This document shows, one piece after another, positions 53,001-61,263 of a DNA stretch of 64,000 nt (its first letter is position 1; every line of letters begins with the position of its first letter). The notes beneath the pieces are model-generated. The model made no database searches. It was not told the DNA's origin and was given only the letters and a program-made list of their open reading frames with translations. A program made the position numbers and the translations under genes. Source of the DNA: Roseiarcus sp963721905 (GTDB lineage: Bacteria > Pseudomonadota > Alphaproteobacteria > Rhizobiales > Beijerinckiaceae); NCBI GenBank assembly GCA_963721905.1, contig CAVRMF010000021.1:62001-126000 (forward strand), written 5' to 3'.

Positions 53001-53186
53001 GCCCTTGATCACGTCGGCTGCGGCGCCGGGATAGGTGGTGGTGATGGTGATGGTGGTGTTCGACGTCTGGGGAAACTGGCGGACCTGCAGCTTGAGCGCG
53101 GCGACGCCGCCGATCAGCAGGATCAGCAGGCTGACCACGGTCGCCAGAACCGGACGGCGGATGAAGAGGTCGGTGAACGCGTTCAT
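50070..53186 (-). CDS. RND efflux pump, HAE1 type
   Basis: A 1,038-residue proton-driven exporter of the AcrB/MdtBC type. MNAFTDLFIRRPVLATVVSL begins the first helix, then RQFPQTSNTTITITTTYPGA and, in TM4, LGIGLVVDDAIVVVENIHRH with the proton relay aspartates. The second half carries IGLISKHGILMVDFANRLQ. The length is normal. The adaptor gene precedes it by ten bases. No outer-membrane factor gene is present. Confidence 0.92.
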   Translation of the reverse strand: MNAFTDLFIRRPVLATVVSLLILLIGGVAALKLQVRQFPQTSNTTITITTTYPGAAADVIKGFITTPIEQAVASSEGIDTLVSSSQQNVSTITLNLRLDANPDRAMADTLSKVNQVRGLLPREANDPVIVKQTGQGFALMYLSFNSDVMTASQITDYLTRVVQPRLQTVDGVANAQILGGQTFAMRIWLDPTRMASLGVTPNDVRAALAANNFTSAAGEIKSNFTQISINALTSLDSAEAFGQLVIAAHGDALVRLGDVSKIELGPQSSDSSSVFDGLKAVFIGVYGTPEANPLTVIDGVRRVMPSIESQLPTGLHSTIAYDSTKFIRSSIYEVAKTLIEAAAIVIVVIFLFLGNLRSTFIPIVTIPLSLIGVMIALLALGYSINLLTLLALVLGIGLVVDDAIVVVENIHRHIEDGMTPFDAAIRGAHEIALPIVAMTITLAAVYAPIGFVSGVTGALFREFAFTLAGAVIVSGFIALTLSPMMCSKLLRHDAEQGWFGRFVDRSFNRLRGAYRRRLHSTLNFRALTLLILVGVLALTGVMYASTPRELAPEEDQGILLSLIKIPQVANLDYTEKATQALYAQVKDVPEFDHLFVINGFPSVRGGFAGVLLKPWDQRARSQKQVLTDLGPKFQSVPTAQIQAFSPPALPGSTGGAPMQFIIRTTGDYATLADVALKMQQAARESGLFLFTDVDLKFDTPQYEFKIDADKANRIGVNMSDIGTALATMLGGNYVNLFNLYGRSYEVIPQAPREFRLEPDWLTRYQLRTSNGELAPLSAVATVAEEVQPNALTSFQQLNSATLSGVPFPGRTLGDALDFLKEKSKEIFPEGYSYDFQGDSRQYEQEGNALVYVFVFALIVIYLVLAAQYESFRDPLIILIALPTALFGALLPLNIGGFLGFASINIYSQIGLVTLIGLISKHGILMVDFANRLQETRGLSRRGAIEEAAAVRLRPILMTTAAMVVGMVPLILASGAGARSRFDIGLTIFAGMAIGTLFTLFVTPAVYTFLARDHAAFIARERAAGHLAEGKEEAIGAAK

Positions 53187-53196
53187 CGCAGTGGCA

Positions 53197-54555
53197 TCAC
53201 GGTTTCGGCGTCACGGGCGGCAGCGGCAGGGCAGGCGACTTGTCGATGATGACTGGCGAGTGGTCCTGGAGCTTGATCTGGCCCGCGGTGACGACCTGCT
53301 CGCCCGCCTTGACCCCGTCTTCGATGGCGATCCGTTCTCCACGCGCCGCGCCCACGTGCACGAACCGGCGCTCGACGACGAGACCGCCGGCGGCGGGCGC
53401 CGCAGGGGCGGCGTTGGCGCCCTGATCCGCCTTCACGGTCTGGCTGGCGGGCGGCGAAGCCGGCGCAGGCTTCACCACGAATACGGTGTCGCCATAGAGG
53501 CTGTAGACGATCGCGGTGCGCGGCAGCGTCAGCACGTCGGCGCTCGCCCCGGTCGTGACCGTCAGATTGGCGAACATGCCGGGCAACAGCTTGCGTTGGG
53601 GGTTGGCGAACTCGGCCCGCACGGTGACGTTGCGCAAGTCTGCGCTGACCCGCGCGTCGAGCGCCTTGATTTTTCCCTCGAACATACGTCCCGGAATGGC
53701 ATCGACCGTCATCGTGGCGTCCTGGCCGACGGCGAGCGTGGCCAGCGCGCCTTCGGGCACAGGAAAGTCGGCGTAGATCGGATCAAGCTGCTGCAATGTG
53801 GCGAGGCTGGCGCCGACGGCGACATATTGCCCGAGATCGGCGTTGCGCAAGCCAAGCCGGCCCGCGAAGGGCGCGTGGATCGCCTTCTGCGCGATCACTG
53901 CGCGTGTGCGATCGACGGTCGCTGCGGCAGAATCCCGCGCTGCGACCGCGAACTCGAGCGTCGATTGGGGCGTGTTGCCGCCTGCGACGAGCAACCTTTG
54001 CCGCGCCAGCGTCGTTTCCGCATTCCGGAGCTGGGCGAGGCTGTTGGCGAGGTCCGCCCGCTCGACCGCATCGTCGATGTTGATCAGCAGCTGGCCGGCT
54101 TCGACGTCGTCGCCCAAATCGAAGTTGATGGCGGTGATGACGCCGGCGACCTCCGGCGCGATGTTGATCCCCTGATAGGCGCGCATCGTCCCGATCGCGC
54201 TCAATTGCGGCGGCCATTGTTCGATGCGGGCCTCCTCAGCCGACACCGCAGTCGGCTTCGGCGCGAAGGCGGCGCTCATGAAGCTCTTGACCATGGTGGG
54301 CTTGATGACGAACTGGAAATAGGCGAGCCCGGCGGTCAAGCCGCCGAGACCGGCGAGCGCGACGAAAAACACGACCGCGCGCCGAGCCTTCAGCGGCAGC
54401 GTGCGGATGAAAAGGAGCGCGGCGAAGACGGCCGCCGCAACCCCGAAGACGATCGGGGAAACCGGCGCATGAATGAGGCCGACCTGCTCGGCCACGCCGG
54501 CCGCGACTGCAGCCAGCGCCAGGAGAAACAACAGCCAGTTCGTCACGCGTCTCAT
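53197..54555 (-). CDS. RND efflux adaptor with extra N-terminal membrane segments
   Basis: A 452-residue adaptor for the pump encoded next. Usual adaptors have a single N-terminal anchor; here three hydrophobic segments occur at about 7-27, 33-52 and 61-83 before the periplasmic part. The barrel-sandwich halves are APEVAGVITAINFDLGDDVE and FAGRLGLRNADLGQYVAVGA, with an alpha-hairpin between them, then the beta-barrel. A proline/alanine-rich insert occupies about 375-400. MRRVTNWLLF at 54555 is chosen; the frame is open to 54687. Confidence 0.87.
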   Translation of the reverse strand: MRRVTNWLLFLLALAAVAAGVAEQVGLIHAPVSPIVFGVAAAVFAALLFIRTLPLKARRAVVFFVALAGLGGLTAGLAYFQFVIKPTMVKSFMSAAFAPKPTAVSAEEARIEQWPPQLSAIGTMRAYQGINIAPEVAGVITAINFDLGDDVEAGQLLINIDDAVERADLANSLAQLRNAETTLARQRLLVAGGNTPQSTLEFAVAARDSAAATVDRTRAVIAQKAIHAPFAGRLGLRNADLGQYVAVGASLATLQQLDPIYADFPVPEGALATLAVGQDATMTVDAIPGRMFEGKIKALDARVSADLRNVTVRAEFANPQRKLLPGMFANLTVTTGASADVLTLPRTAIVYSLYGDTVFVVKPAPASPPASQTVKADQGANAAPAAPAAGGLVVERRFVHVGAARGERIAIEDGVKAGEQVVTAGQIKLQDHSPVIIDKSPALPLPPVTPKP

Positions 54556-54751
54556 CGCCGCTCGCGGGGTCCGGTCGGATCGCGTCGCAGCGTTCCGGAA
54601 GACGTTGATCTTAATCGGGCGCGCCGCCTGACGCCAGAAGTCCGCGCGGCCGGGAACTTCCGCGCCTTCCTGCGCGTCTATGAACAAGGAACGTCATCGA
54701 TGACAGTCCGGGCGCTAGCTTCGGCGTCCGCGACGCGCCGGGAGCCAAAAA

Positions 54752-55318
54752 ATGTCTCTTGAATCTGCGCTCGGGAGCCTGATGCGTCCGATCCGGGCCG
54801 GAGAAAGCCATCTTGTCTGGAATGACCCGCGCCTCGCGGCGCCCCGCCTGTTCGCGCTCTCGAGCCCCGCATTCGCGGATGGGGGCATGATGCCGAGACG
54901 CTCGGCGGGGAGCGGGGTCGGCGACAACCTCTCGCCCCCGCTCGACTGGACCGGAGTTCCTCGCGGCGCGGAGGAACTGGTGTTGATTGTGCAGGATCCC
55001 GACGCCCCGCTGCCCCGGCCGGTCACCCACCTGATCGCCTACGGCGTCGATCCGACTGCGGGCGGCGTAGAGGAAGGCGCGTTTGACGCTGGACGGGCAG
55101 GTCCGATCCGCTTCGGCCGGGGATCGTTCGGCCGGATCGCCTATCGGGGTCCAAGGCCGGTCGCGGGCCACGGTCCCCATCGCTACGTCTTCCAGATGTT
55201 CGCGCTGGCGAGGCTCGTCCATTTCAATTCGCCGCCCGATCTCGCGGCCGTGGTCGCCGCGATGGCCGGCGCGACGCTCGCCCGCGCCCAGCTCACCGGG
55301 CGCTACGAACGACCGTAA
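54752..55318 (+). CDS. YbhB/YbcL family (PEBP/Raf kinase inhibitor-like) protein
   Basis: A 188-residue PEBP-fold protein with the ligand-site motifs DPDAPLPRPVTHLIAYG and YRGPRPVAGHGPHRYVFQMF. The bacterial role is unknown. The N-terminal 35 residues precede the conserved fold and lack a signal peptide. It is divergent from the adaptor gene. Confidence 0.88.
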   Translation: MSLESALGSLMRPIRAGESHLVWNDPRLAAPRLFALSSPAFADGGMMPRRSAGSGVGDNLSPPLDWTGVPRGAEELVLIVQDPDAPLPRPVTHLIAYGVDPTAGGVEEGAFDAGRAGPIRFGRGSFGRIAYRGPRPVAGHGPHRYVFQMFALARLVHFNSPPDLAAVVAAMAGATLARAQLTGRYERP

Positions 55319-55401
55319 GCATCTGCCTCTCGTCAGGGCGGCGGCGCATGCTAAGGTCCCGGGTGGCCGGAACGAACGGCCTGATTCGGGAGATAAATTC
55401 C

Positions 55402-55647
55402 ATGACCAAGACGCTCGCGCTCGCGGCGCTCGCCCTCTGCATCGCCGGGGCGCCGACGCTCGCCTTCGCCGACGACGCCTGCATGACCCAGGCGATGGAT
55501 AAGAAGCTCGCCGGCGCCGCCAAGACGAGCTTCATGACCAAATGCGAGAAGACGGCCTGCATGTCTCAGGCCAGCGACAAGAAGTTGCACGGCGCCGCCG
55601 AGACCTCGTTCGTCAAGAAATGCGTCAAAGACGCCATGACCATGTAA
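55402..55647 (+). CDS. Small exported protein with two PsiF-like repeats
   Basis: An 81-residue protein with a signal peptide (LALAALALCIAGAPTLAFAD) and two tandem units of 24-26 residues: ACMTQAMDKKLAGAAKTSFM then TKCEK, and ACMSQASDKKLHGAAETSFV then KKCVK. Each has two cysteines, as in PsiF repeats of phosphate-starvation proteins. No function is known. The ATG at 55402 is the start; a longer frame lacks a ribosome site. Confidence 0.75.
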   Translation: MTKTLALAALALCIAGAPTLAFADDACMTQAMDKKLAGAAKTSFMTKCEKTACMSQASDKKLHGAAETSFVKKCVKDAMTM

Positions 55648-55661
55648 GTCGCAAAAGACCT

Positions 55662-55684
55662 CGCGCCGAACGCTGTTCGGCGCG
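55662..55684. terminator. Strong hairpin after the PsiF-like gene
   Basis: CGCGCCGAAC and GTTCGGCGCG form a perfect 10-bp stem with a three-base loop, 15 bases after the stop. A pyrimidine-rich stretch follows but no pure T-run. Confidence 0.5.
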
Positions 55685-55754
55685 GCGCAAGACCGGACGG
55701 TCTCCTTTCCTTTCGATTCAGTGAGGCTCCTGCGGATCATCCGGGAGGTTTGTC

Positions 55755-56951
55755 ATGCTTTGGCGCGCGATCGCGTTCTGCCTTTTGTTTGCGCTCGCCG
55801 CGATCGCTTCGGCGCGCGCCGACGAGAATTTCGTCATCGGCATCATGAACGATCAGTCCGGTCCCTACGCCGATCTGGCGGGACCGGGCTCGGCCGAAAT
55901 GGCGCGCATGGCGATCGAGGATTTCGGCGGCAAAGTCCTCGGCAAGCCGATCGAACTCCTCGTCGCCGATCACCAGAACAAGGTCGACGTCGGCCTCGCG
56001 ATCGCCCGCCAGTGGTACGACGAGCGTGGCGCAAGGGTGATCTTCGACATCACCAATTCGGGCGTGGCGCTCGCCATCCAGGACCTGGCGAAGGCGCGGA
56101 ACCGCCTCGTCATTTTCGACTCGGCCTCGTCATCGGACCTCACCGGCAAGGCCTGCTCGCCGAACGGCATCCAGTGGAACGCGGACAACTGGTCGAACGG
56201 CGTCGCGCTGATGCGCCTTCTGATCCGCGAGAAGCTCGACAGCTTCTTCTTCATCACCGCCGATTACGCCTTCGGCGCTTCGCTCGAGGCCGACGCGCGC
56301 GATGCGATCGGGAAGGCGGGCGGAACCGTCGTCGGCGGGGTGCGCTCCCCGCTCAACACCGCCGATTTCAGCTCCTATCTGATCGCCGCCCAGGCCTCGA
56401 AGGCCAAGGTCATTGTGTTCGCCATCACCGGCGCCGACCTTTCCAACGCGCTCAAGCAGGCCAATGAATTCAAGCTCGCGCCGGCGCAATATCTGGCGAC
56501 GCCCATCACCTACCTCAGCGACGTCAACGCGCTCGGCCTCGACGTCGCCCACGACCTCACCTTCATGCAATCCTGGTACTGGGACTTGAACGACAAGACG
56601 CGCGCTTTCGCCAAGCGCTTCTACGACCGCCGCCAGCGGATGCCCAACGACAATCAGGTCGCGCTCTATTCGTCCGTGCGCCATTACCTCGAAGCGGTCG
56701 CGAAAGCGGGAACTGACGAAGCGGGCGCAGTCACGGCCGCGATGCGCGAGGCGCCGATCCACGACATTTTCACCGACGCCGGAACCATTCGTCCTGACGG
56801 GCGCGTCCTCTACGACCGGTATCTCATGAAGGTGAAGACGCCCGCGGAATCGAAATATCCGTGGGATTACCTGACGGTCGTGGCCAAGATTCCGGCCGCC
56901 GAGGCGTTCCGGCCGCCGGGCGCCGGCGGCTGCACGCTCGCCGGACCCTGA
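55755..56951 (+). CDS. ABC transporter substrate-binding protein (branched-chain amino acid type)
   Basis: A 398-residue periplasmic binding protein of the type I fold. It has a signal peptide (AFCLLFALAAIASARAD), the opening FVIGIMNDQSGPYADLAGPG, KPIELLVADHQNKVDVGLAI and FITADYAFGASLEADARDAI. The ligand cannot be read. No permease or ATPase gene is adjacent, so it works with a distant transporter or as a receptor. It is followed by the frameshifted L,D-transpeptidase gene. Confidence 0.87.
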   Translation: MLWRAIAFCLLFALAAIASARADENFVIGIMNDQSGPYADLAGPGSAEMARMAIEDFGGKVLGKPIELLVADHQNKVDVGLAIARQWYDERGARVIFDITNSGVALAIQDLAKARNRLVIFDSASSSDLTGKACSPNGIQWNADNWSNGVALMRLLIREKLDSFFFITADYAFGASLEADARDAIGKAGGTVVGGVRSPLNTADFSSYLIAAQASKAKVIVFAITGADLSNALKQANEFKLAPAQYLATPITYLSDVNALGLDVAHDLTFMQSWYWDLNDKTRAFAKRFYDRRQRMPNDNQVALYSSVRHYLEAVAKAGTDEAGAVTAAMREAPIHDIFTDAGTIRPDGRVLYDRYLMKVKTPAESKYPWDYLTVVAKIPAAEAFRPPGAGGCTLAGP

Positions 56952-57013
56952 GAGGCGGATTGCCCGGAGCGCGTGACCAGAATTCCATGACGAGGTGTCG
57001 GAATGTTTACACA

Positions 57014-57807
57014 ATGAGCGCGAACTTTTACCGACGCAGCGCTCTTGCTGGGATCGCGCTCTTGCTCGGGGGTTGCGCAACCCAAGGCGGGATTCCGCTC
57101 GGGGCCGGCTTCTATCCGTTCAGGAACGCCGCCGCCTATGGCCCAGTGAACGACCACGGGCACGAGATCCCCGCGCTCGACCTCACCCGGATCGACGCCA
57201 GCCTGCTTCGCCAACAGGTCGCCTTCGCCGGCCCTTACCGCCCGGGGACGGTCGTCGTGAACATCGGCGAACGACGGCTCTATTTCGTTGAGCCTGGCGG
57301 CGTCGCAATGCGCTACGCCGTGGGCGTCGGTCGCGAGGAAGCGCTTAACTTCGCGGCTCGGCCGTCATCGGCAGAAAGGCCGAATGGCCGCACTGGTCGC
57401 CGACCGGAGACATGATTCGCCGAATGCCGATCTATGCGCATTACGTGAACGGGCTGCCGGGCGGCATCGACAATCCGCTGGGGGCGCGAGCGCTCTATCT
57501 TTATCGCGGAAATCAGGACACTGACTTCCGCCTGCACGGAACCAACGAACCCGACACGATCGGAACCAAGGTGTCGAGCGGCTGCATACGCCTGTTCAAT
57601 CACGACATCATCGATCTTTACAACCGCGTTCCGGTCGGCGCGCCGGTCGTCGTGCTGCAGGAAGGCGAGCAGCTCCGCGCCGACGCCGGGGCGCAGACCG
57701 GCGGCTATTACGAGCCTTATGGACCGGGGCCCGCCGGACCCTACGGGGAAGCGCCGAGCCCGTACCCCGGCTCCTACTATGAGCCGCCGCCCTATGGGCC
57801 ATGGTGA
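57014..57807 (+). pseudogene. L,D-transpeptidase (YkuD) lipoprotein gene with a one-base frameshift
   Basis: The 5' part reads MSANFYRRSALAGIALLLGG followed by Cys21, a lipoprotein signal, then GTVVVNIGERRLYFVEPGGV of the YkuD domain and MRYAVGVGREEALNF. At about 57353 one base (probably a C) is missing. The other frame continues RGSAVIGRKAEWPHWSPTGD, PIYAHYVNGLPGG, RLHGTNEPDTIGT and the catalytic SSGCIRLFNHDIIDLY, ending in a tyrosine/proline-rich tail. All active-site residues survive apart from the shift, so the mutation is recent or a sequencing error. An ATG at 56987 is an alternative start. The family cross-links peptidoglycan. Confidence 0.85.
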
Positions 57808-57908
57808 CGGACAAGGGAGCGATCCACCCGGGAGCGATCCACCCGCTTGAGCCTGTCGGGGTTCGTTGATTTCGGCTACTGCTGATCGAACGCTGCGGCT
57901 GGGAGCCA

Positions 57909-60900
57909 ATGGCCGACACAGTCTCAAGCCCGGCCGAAAGGCTGAAGGTCTTCATCTCCTACGCCCGCTCGGATGGCGCGGCGCTGGCGGAAGACCTCGT
58001 GACGGGGCTCGAGCTTGCGGGCTTCGAGCCTTTCCTTGACCGCCATGACATTGCCGCCGCGGAAGACTGGGAGGCTCGGCTTGGCGCGCTGATCCAGAGC
58101 GCAGACACCATCGTCTTCATCATCTCGGCCGCCGCCATCAAATCCGAGCGCTGCGCCTGGGAGGTCGATTGCGCCGCGAAGTTCGGGAAGCGGCTGATCC
58201 CGATCCGGCTGATTCCGATCAAGGGCGACCCGGTCGCTGAAGCCGACGTGCCGGACCGACTGCGGCGGCTGAACTACATTTTTTTCAAGGAAGGCCAGTC
58301 CCCCCTCAAACCTCTCACCGAATTGGCGACGGCGCTCAGGCAGGATGTCGAGTGGATTCGCGAACACACGCGGCTGAGCGAGATCGCTGCCCGCTGGCAG
58401 GCGAGAACCCGAGCAGGCGGCGGTGCCGACGACCTGCTGCTGCGCGGCGACGACCTGACTGACGCCACGGCTTGGGTCGCCGCGCGGAAGGAGAACGCGC
58501 CCGAGATTACGGCGCTGCAGCGATCCTATATTGCCGCGAGCGAAACCTTTGCGACCTCGCTCGCGGAAGCAGAGCGAAAGCGGCTCGAAGAACGCGAGCA
58601 GCTGATCGCCGAAACGGAGCGCGCGCAGCAGGCTCGTCGCCGGTTCCAGCGGCGCATGTTCGCGGTGCTGGCGGCGTTCGCGGCGCTTGTCGTCCTGGGG
58701 ACGGGAGCGGGCTTTTGGTCGGTGTTCACGAGTTGGCAGAAACAGATGATCGACCGCTCGCAGTTCGTCGCCGAGATGGTCGACAAGAAGGTCGACGAGG
58801 CCTCCTACGTCGACGGCATGCTGATCGGCCTAGATGCGCTACCCGACGAGAAAAGCCTCGGCATTCGTGCCCGTCTGATGCCCTTAGAGGCCTCCGCGCT
58901 GGTCGCGCTCGACGGCGCCTGGCGCAAATGGTCCTCGAACTGGGCGGAGCGCGCAGATCTCGCGGGACACACAGGACCGGTCATGGCCGTCGCCTTCTCA
59001 CCTGACGGCCGCCGCGTTCTTACTGGCTCAGAGGATGACACGGCGCGGCTGTGGGACGCGGCGACCGGCGCCGCGGTCGCGACGCTTAAGGGACACACAG
59101 GCGCTGTCATCGCCGTTGTCTTCTCACCCGATGGAAAGCGCGTTCTCACCGGCTCCTGGGACAAAACAGCAAGGCTGTGGGACGCGGCCACTTGCGCCGC
59201 GGTGGCAACCTTTGCCGGACACCTAGGCAATATCCGCGCGGTCGCCTTCTCGCCCGACGGAAAGCGCGTTCTTACTGGCTCAGAAGATAACACGGCGCGG
59301 CTGTGGGACGCGGCGACCGGCGCCGCTCTCACGACGCTCAACGGACACGCGGGCGCCGTCAGGGCCGTCGCTTTTTCGCCCGACGGCAAGCGCGTTGTCA
59401 CCGGCGCCAATGACAACACGGCGCGGCTGTGGGACGCGGCGACCGGCGCCGCGCTGGCGACGCTCGAGGGACACACTGGCCCTGTCACCGCCGTCGCCTT
59501 CTCGCCCGACGGCAAGCGCGTTCTCACAGGCTCCTGGGACAAGACGGCGAGGCTGTGGGACGCGGCGACCGGCGCCGCGGTCGCGACGCTCGAAGGACAC
59601 ACAGAGGCCGTCAACGCCGCAGCCTTCTCGCCCGACGGCAAGCGCGTTCTCACCGGCTCCTCCGACAAAACAGCGAGGCTGTGGGACGCGGCGACCGGCG
59701 CCACGGTCGCAACGCTCAAGGGCCACACAAGTTTTCTCGTGGCTGCCACCTTCTCGCCTGACGGCAAACGCGTTCTCACCGGCTCCTGGGACAATACCGC
59801 GAGGCTTTGGGATGCGGCGACCGGCGCCGCGGTCGCGACGCTCGAAGGACACAGACACCCTGTCTTGGCCGTCGCATTCTCGCCCGACGGCAAGCGCGTT
59901 GTCACCGGCTCCGGCGACGGCACGGCAAGGCTGTGGGACGCGGCGACCGAACGTTCGGGCGCTATCCTCACAGGACACACAGATGTTGTCACCGCCGCCG
60001 CCCTCTCGCCCGATGGCAAGCGCGTTGTCACCGGCTCCAAGGACAAAACGGCGAGGCTGTGGGACGCGGCAACCGGCGCCGCGATCGCGACGCTTGAGGG
60101 ACACAAAGACCGCGTCAACGCCGTCGCCTTCTCGCCCGACGGCAAGCGCGTCCTCACCGGCTCTGACGACCGCACGGCCAAGCTGTGGGACGCGGCGACC
60201 GGCGCGGCGATCGCGACGCTCGATGGACACAAAGACATTGTCACCGCGGTAGCCTTCTCGCCCGACGGCAAGCGCATGCTCACCGGCGCCGGTGACAAAA
60301 CGGCCAGGTTGTGGGACGCGGCGACCGGCGCCGCGCTGGCGACGCTCGAGGGACACACTGGCCCTGTCACCGCCGTCGCCTTCTCGCCCGATGGCAAGCG
60401 CGTTCTCACCGGCTCCTGGGATAAGACGGCGCGGCTGTGGGACGCGGCGACCGGCGCCGCGGTCGCGACGCTCGATGGACACAAAGACATTGTCACCGCG
60501 GTTGCCTTCTCGCCCGACGGCAAGCGCATGCTCACCGGCTCCTTCGAGAAGACGGCGCGACTGTGGGACGCTGCGACCGGGGCTCCGGGCCCTACGCTTG
60601 AGGGACACGGACTCTCTGTCGCTGCCGTCGCCTTCTCGCCTGACGGCAGGCTGGTTCTCACCGGCTCCGTCGACAAAACGGCGCGGCTGTGGGACGCTGC
60701 GACCGGGGCTCCGGTCGCGACGCTCGAGGGACACACGGAGTCGATCAGCGCCGTCGCCTTCTCGCCTGACGGCAAACGAGTTCTCACCGGCTCCGCGGAC
60801 AGCACGGCAAGGCTGTGGGACGCGGCGACCGGCGCTGCGGTCGCGAAGCTCGAGGGACACACAGACGCGGTCTTGGTGGTCGCCTTCTCGCCCGACGGCA

Positions 60901-61238
60901 AGCGGGTTCTCACCGGCTCCGACGACAAGACGGCAAGGCTGTGGGATGTTTTTTCTTCCGCTCCAGCCGTCGTCGACGAGGTCAAGGCATCCGCGCCTCG
61001 CTGTCTGACGCCGGAGGAGCGCAAGCGGTTTCATCTGCGAGAGGTGTCGCGATGGTGCTACGCGCGCAACCTGTGGCCCTACCTCGATCACGGACCGCCA
61101 GAAATGCCAGGGGCGAGCCCACCCTACGGTCCTCCCGCGATGACCTGGGATGAAGAGTTGACCGCGCTTTGGGATCGCGCCGTCGCTTGGCTCGCCGGAT
61201 CGGCCGCGCAAGCGCGGAACGGGACAAACTCGCCGTAG
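57909..61238 (+). CDS. TIR-transmembrane-WD40 repeat protein
   Basis: A 1,109-residue protein. Residues 12-145 form a TIR domain (KVFISYARSDGAALAEDLVT, then CAWEVDCAAKFGKRLIPI); Glu85 is at the position of the NADase glutamate of catalytic TIRs. A helical linker follows (about 150-248) with a W-x-AARK..P..T-x-LQ-x-x-YI-x-AS motif common in TIR-WD40 proteins, then a basic QQARRRFQRR and one membrane segment (251-275). After a short helical stretch, about 351-1022 hold 16 WD40 units of 42 residues each. The C-terminal 87 residues are cysteine- and proline-containing. The basic residues before the membrane segment predict TIR inside, WD40 outside. A tandem 15-base repeat lies just upstream of the gene. 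Confidence 0.9.
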   Translation: MADTVSSPAERLKVFISYARSDGAALAEDLVTGLELAGFEPFLDRHDIAAAEDWEARLGALIQSADTIVFIISAAAIKSERCAWEVDCAAKFGKRLIPIRLIPIKGDPVAEADVPDRLRRLNYIFFKEGQSPLKPLTELATALRQDVEWIREHTRLSEIAARWQARTRAGGGADDLLLRGDDLTDATAWVAARKENAPEITALQRSYIAASETFATSLAEAERKRLEEREQLIAETERAQQARRRFQRRMFAVLAAFAALVVLGTGAGFWSVFTSWQKQMIDRSQFVAEMVDKKVDEASYVDGMLIGLDALPDEKSLGIRARLMPLEASALVALDGAWRKWSSNWAERADLAGHTGPVMAVAFSPDGRRVLTGSEDDTARLWDAATGAAVATLKGHTGAVIAVVFSPDGKRVLTGSWDKTARLWDAATCAAVATFAGHLGNIRAVAFSPDGKRVLTGSEDNTARLWDAATGAALTTLNGHAGAVRAVAFSPDGKRVVTGANDNTARLWDAATGAALATLEGHTGPVTAVAFSPDGKRVLTGSWDKTARLWDAATGAAVATLEGHTEAVNAAAFSPDGKRVLTGSSDKTARLWDAATGATVATLKGHTSFLVAATFSPDGKRVLTGSWDNTARLWDAATGAAVATLEGHRHPVLAVAFSPDGKRVVTGSGDGTARLWDAATERSGAILTGHTDVVTAAALSPDGKRVVTGSKDKTARLWDAATGAAIATLEGHKDRVNAVAFSPDGKRVLTGSDDRTAKLWDAATGAAIATLDGHKDIVTAVAFSPDGKRMLTGAGDKTARLWDAATGAALATLEGHTGPVTAVAFSPDGKRVLTGSWDKTARLWDAATGAAVATLDGHKDIVTAVAFSPDGKRMLTGSFEKTARLWDAATGAPGPTLEGHGLSVAAVAFSPDGRLVLTGSVDKTARLWDAATGAPVATLEGHTESISAVAFSPDGKRVLTGSADSTARLWDAATGAAVAKLEGHTDAVLVVAFSPDGKRVLTGSDDKTARLWDVFSSAPAVVDEVKASAPRCLTPEERKRFHLREVSRWCYARNLWPYLDHGPPEMPGASPPYGPPAMTWDEELTALWDRAVAWLAGSAAQARNGTNSP
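58960..60950 (+). repeat. Sixteen tandem 126-bp WD40-coding repeats
   Basis: Each unit encodes one blade with the consensus FSPDGKRVLTGS-x-D-x-TARLW and then DAATGAAVATLEGH. Units 5 and 12 encode identical 42-residue blades. Units 4-5 and 11-12 share a longer stretch, and units 11 and 13 share DGHKDIVTAVAFSPDGKRML. The near identity, also visible in DNA, indicates recent duplication or gene conversion. Because 126 is divisible by three, long open antisense frames of no meaning arise here. Confidence 0.92.
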
Positions 61239-61263
61239 TTTAGACCGGGGCTGACGCCGTCGC

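Noticed and set aside
58960..60950. Regular repeats that could suggest a CRISPR array
   Set aside because: The period is 126 bases with no short unique spacers, and the repeats encode WD40 blades.
58805..61211. Two very long minus-strand frames (739 and 643 codons) with internal repeats opposite the WD40 array
   Set aside because: The 126-base repeat is a multiple of three, so every frame that lacks a stop in one unit stays open through all units. The translated repeats have no known fold.
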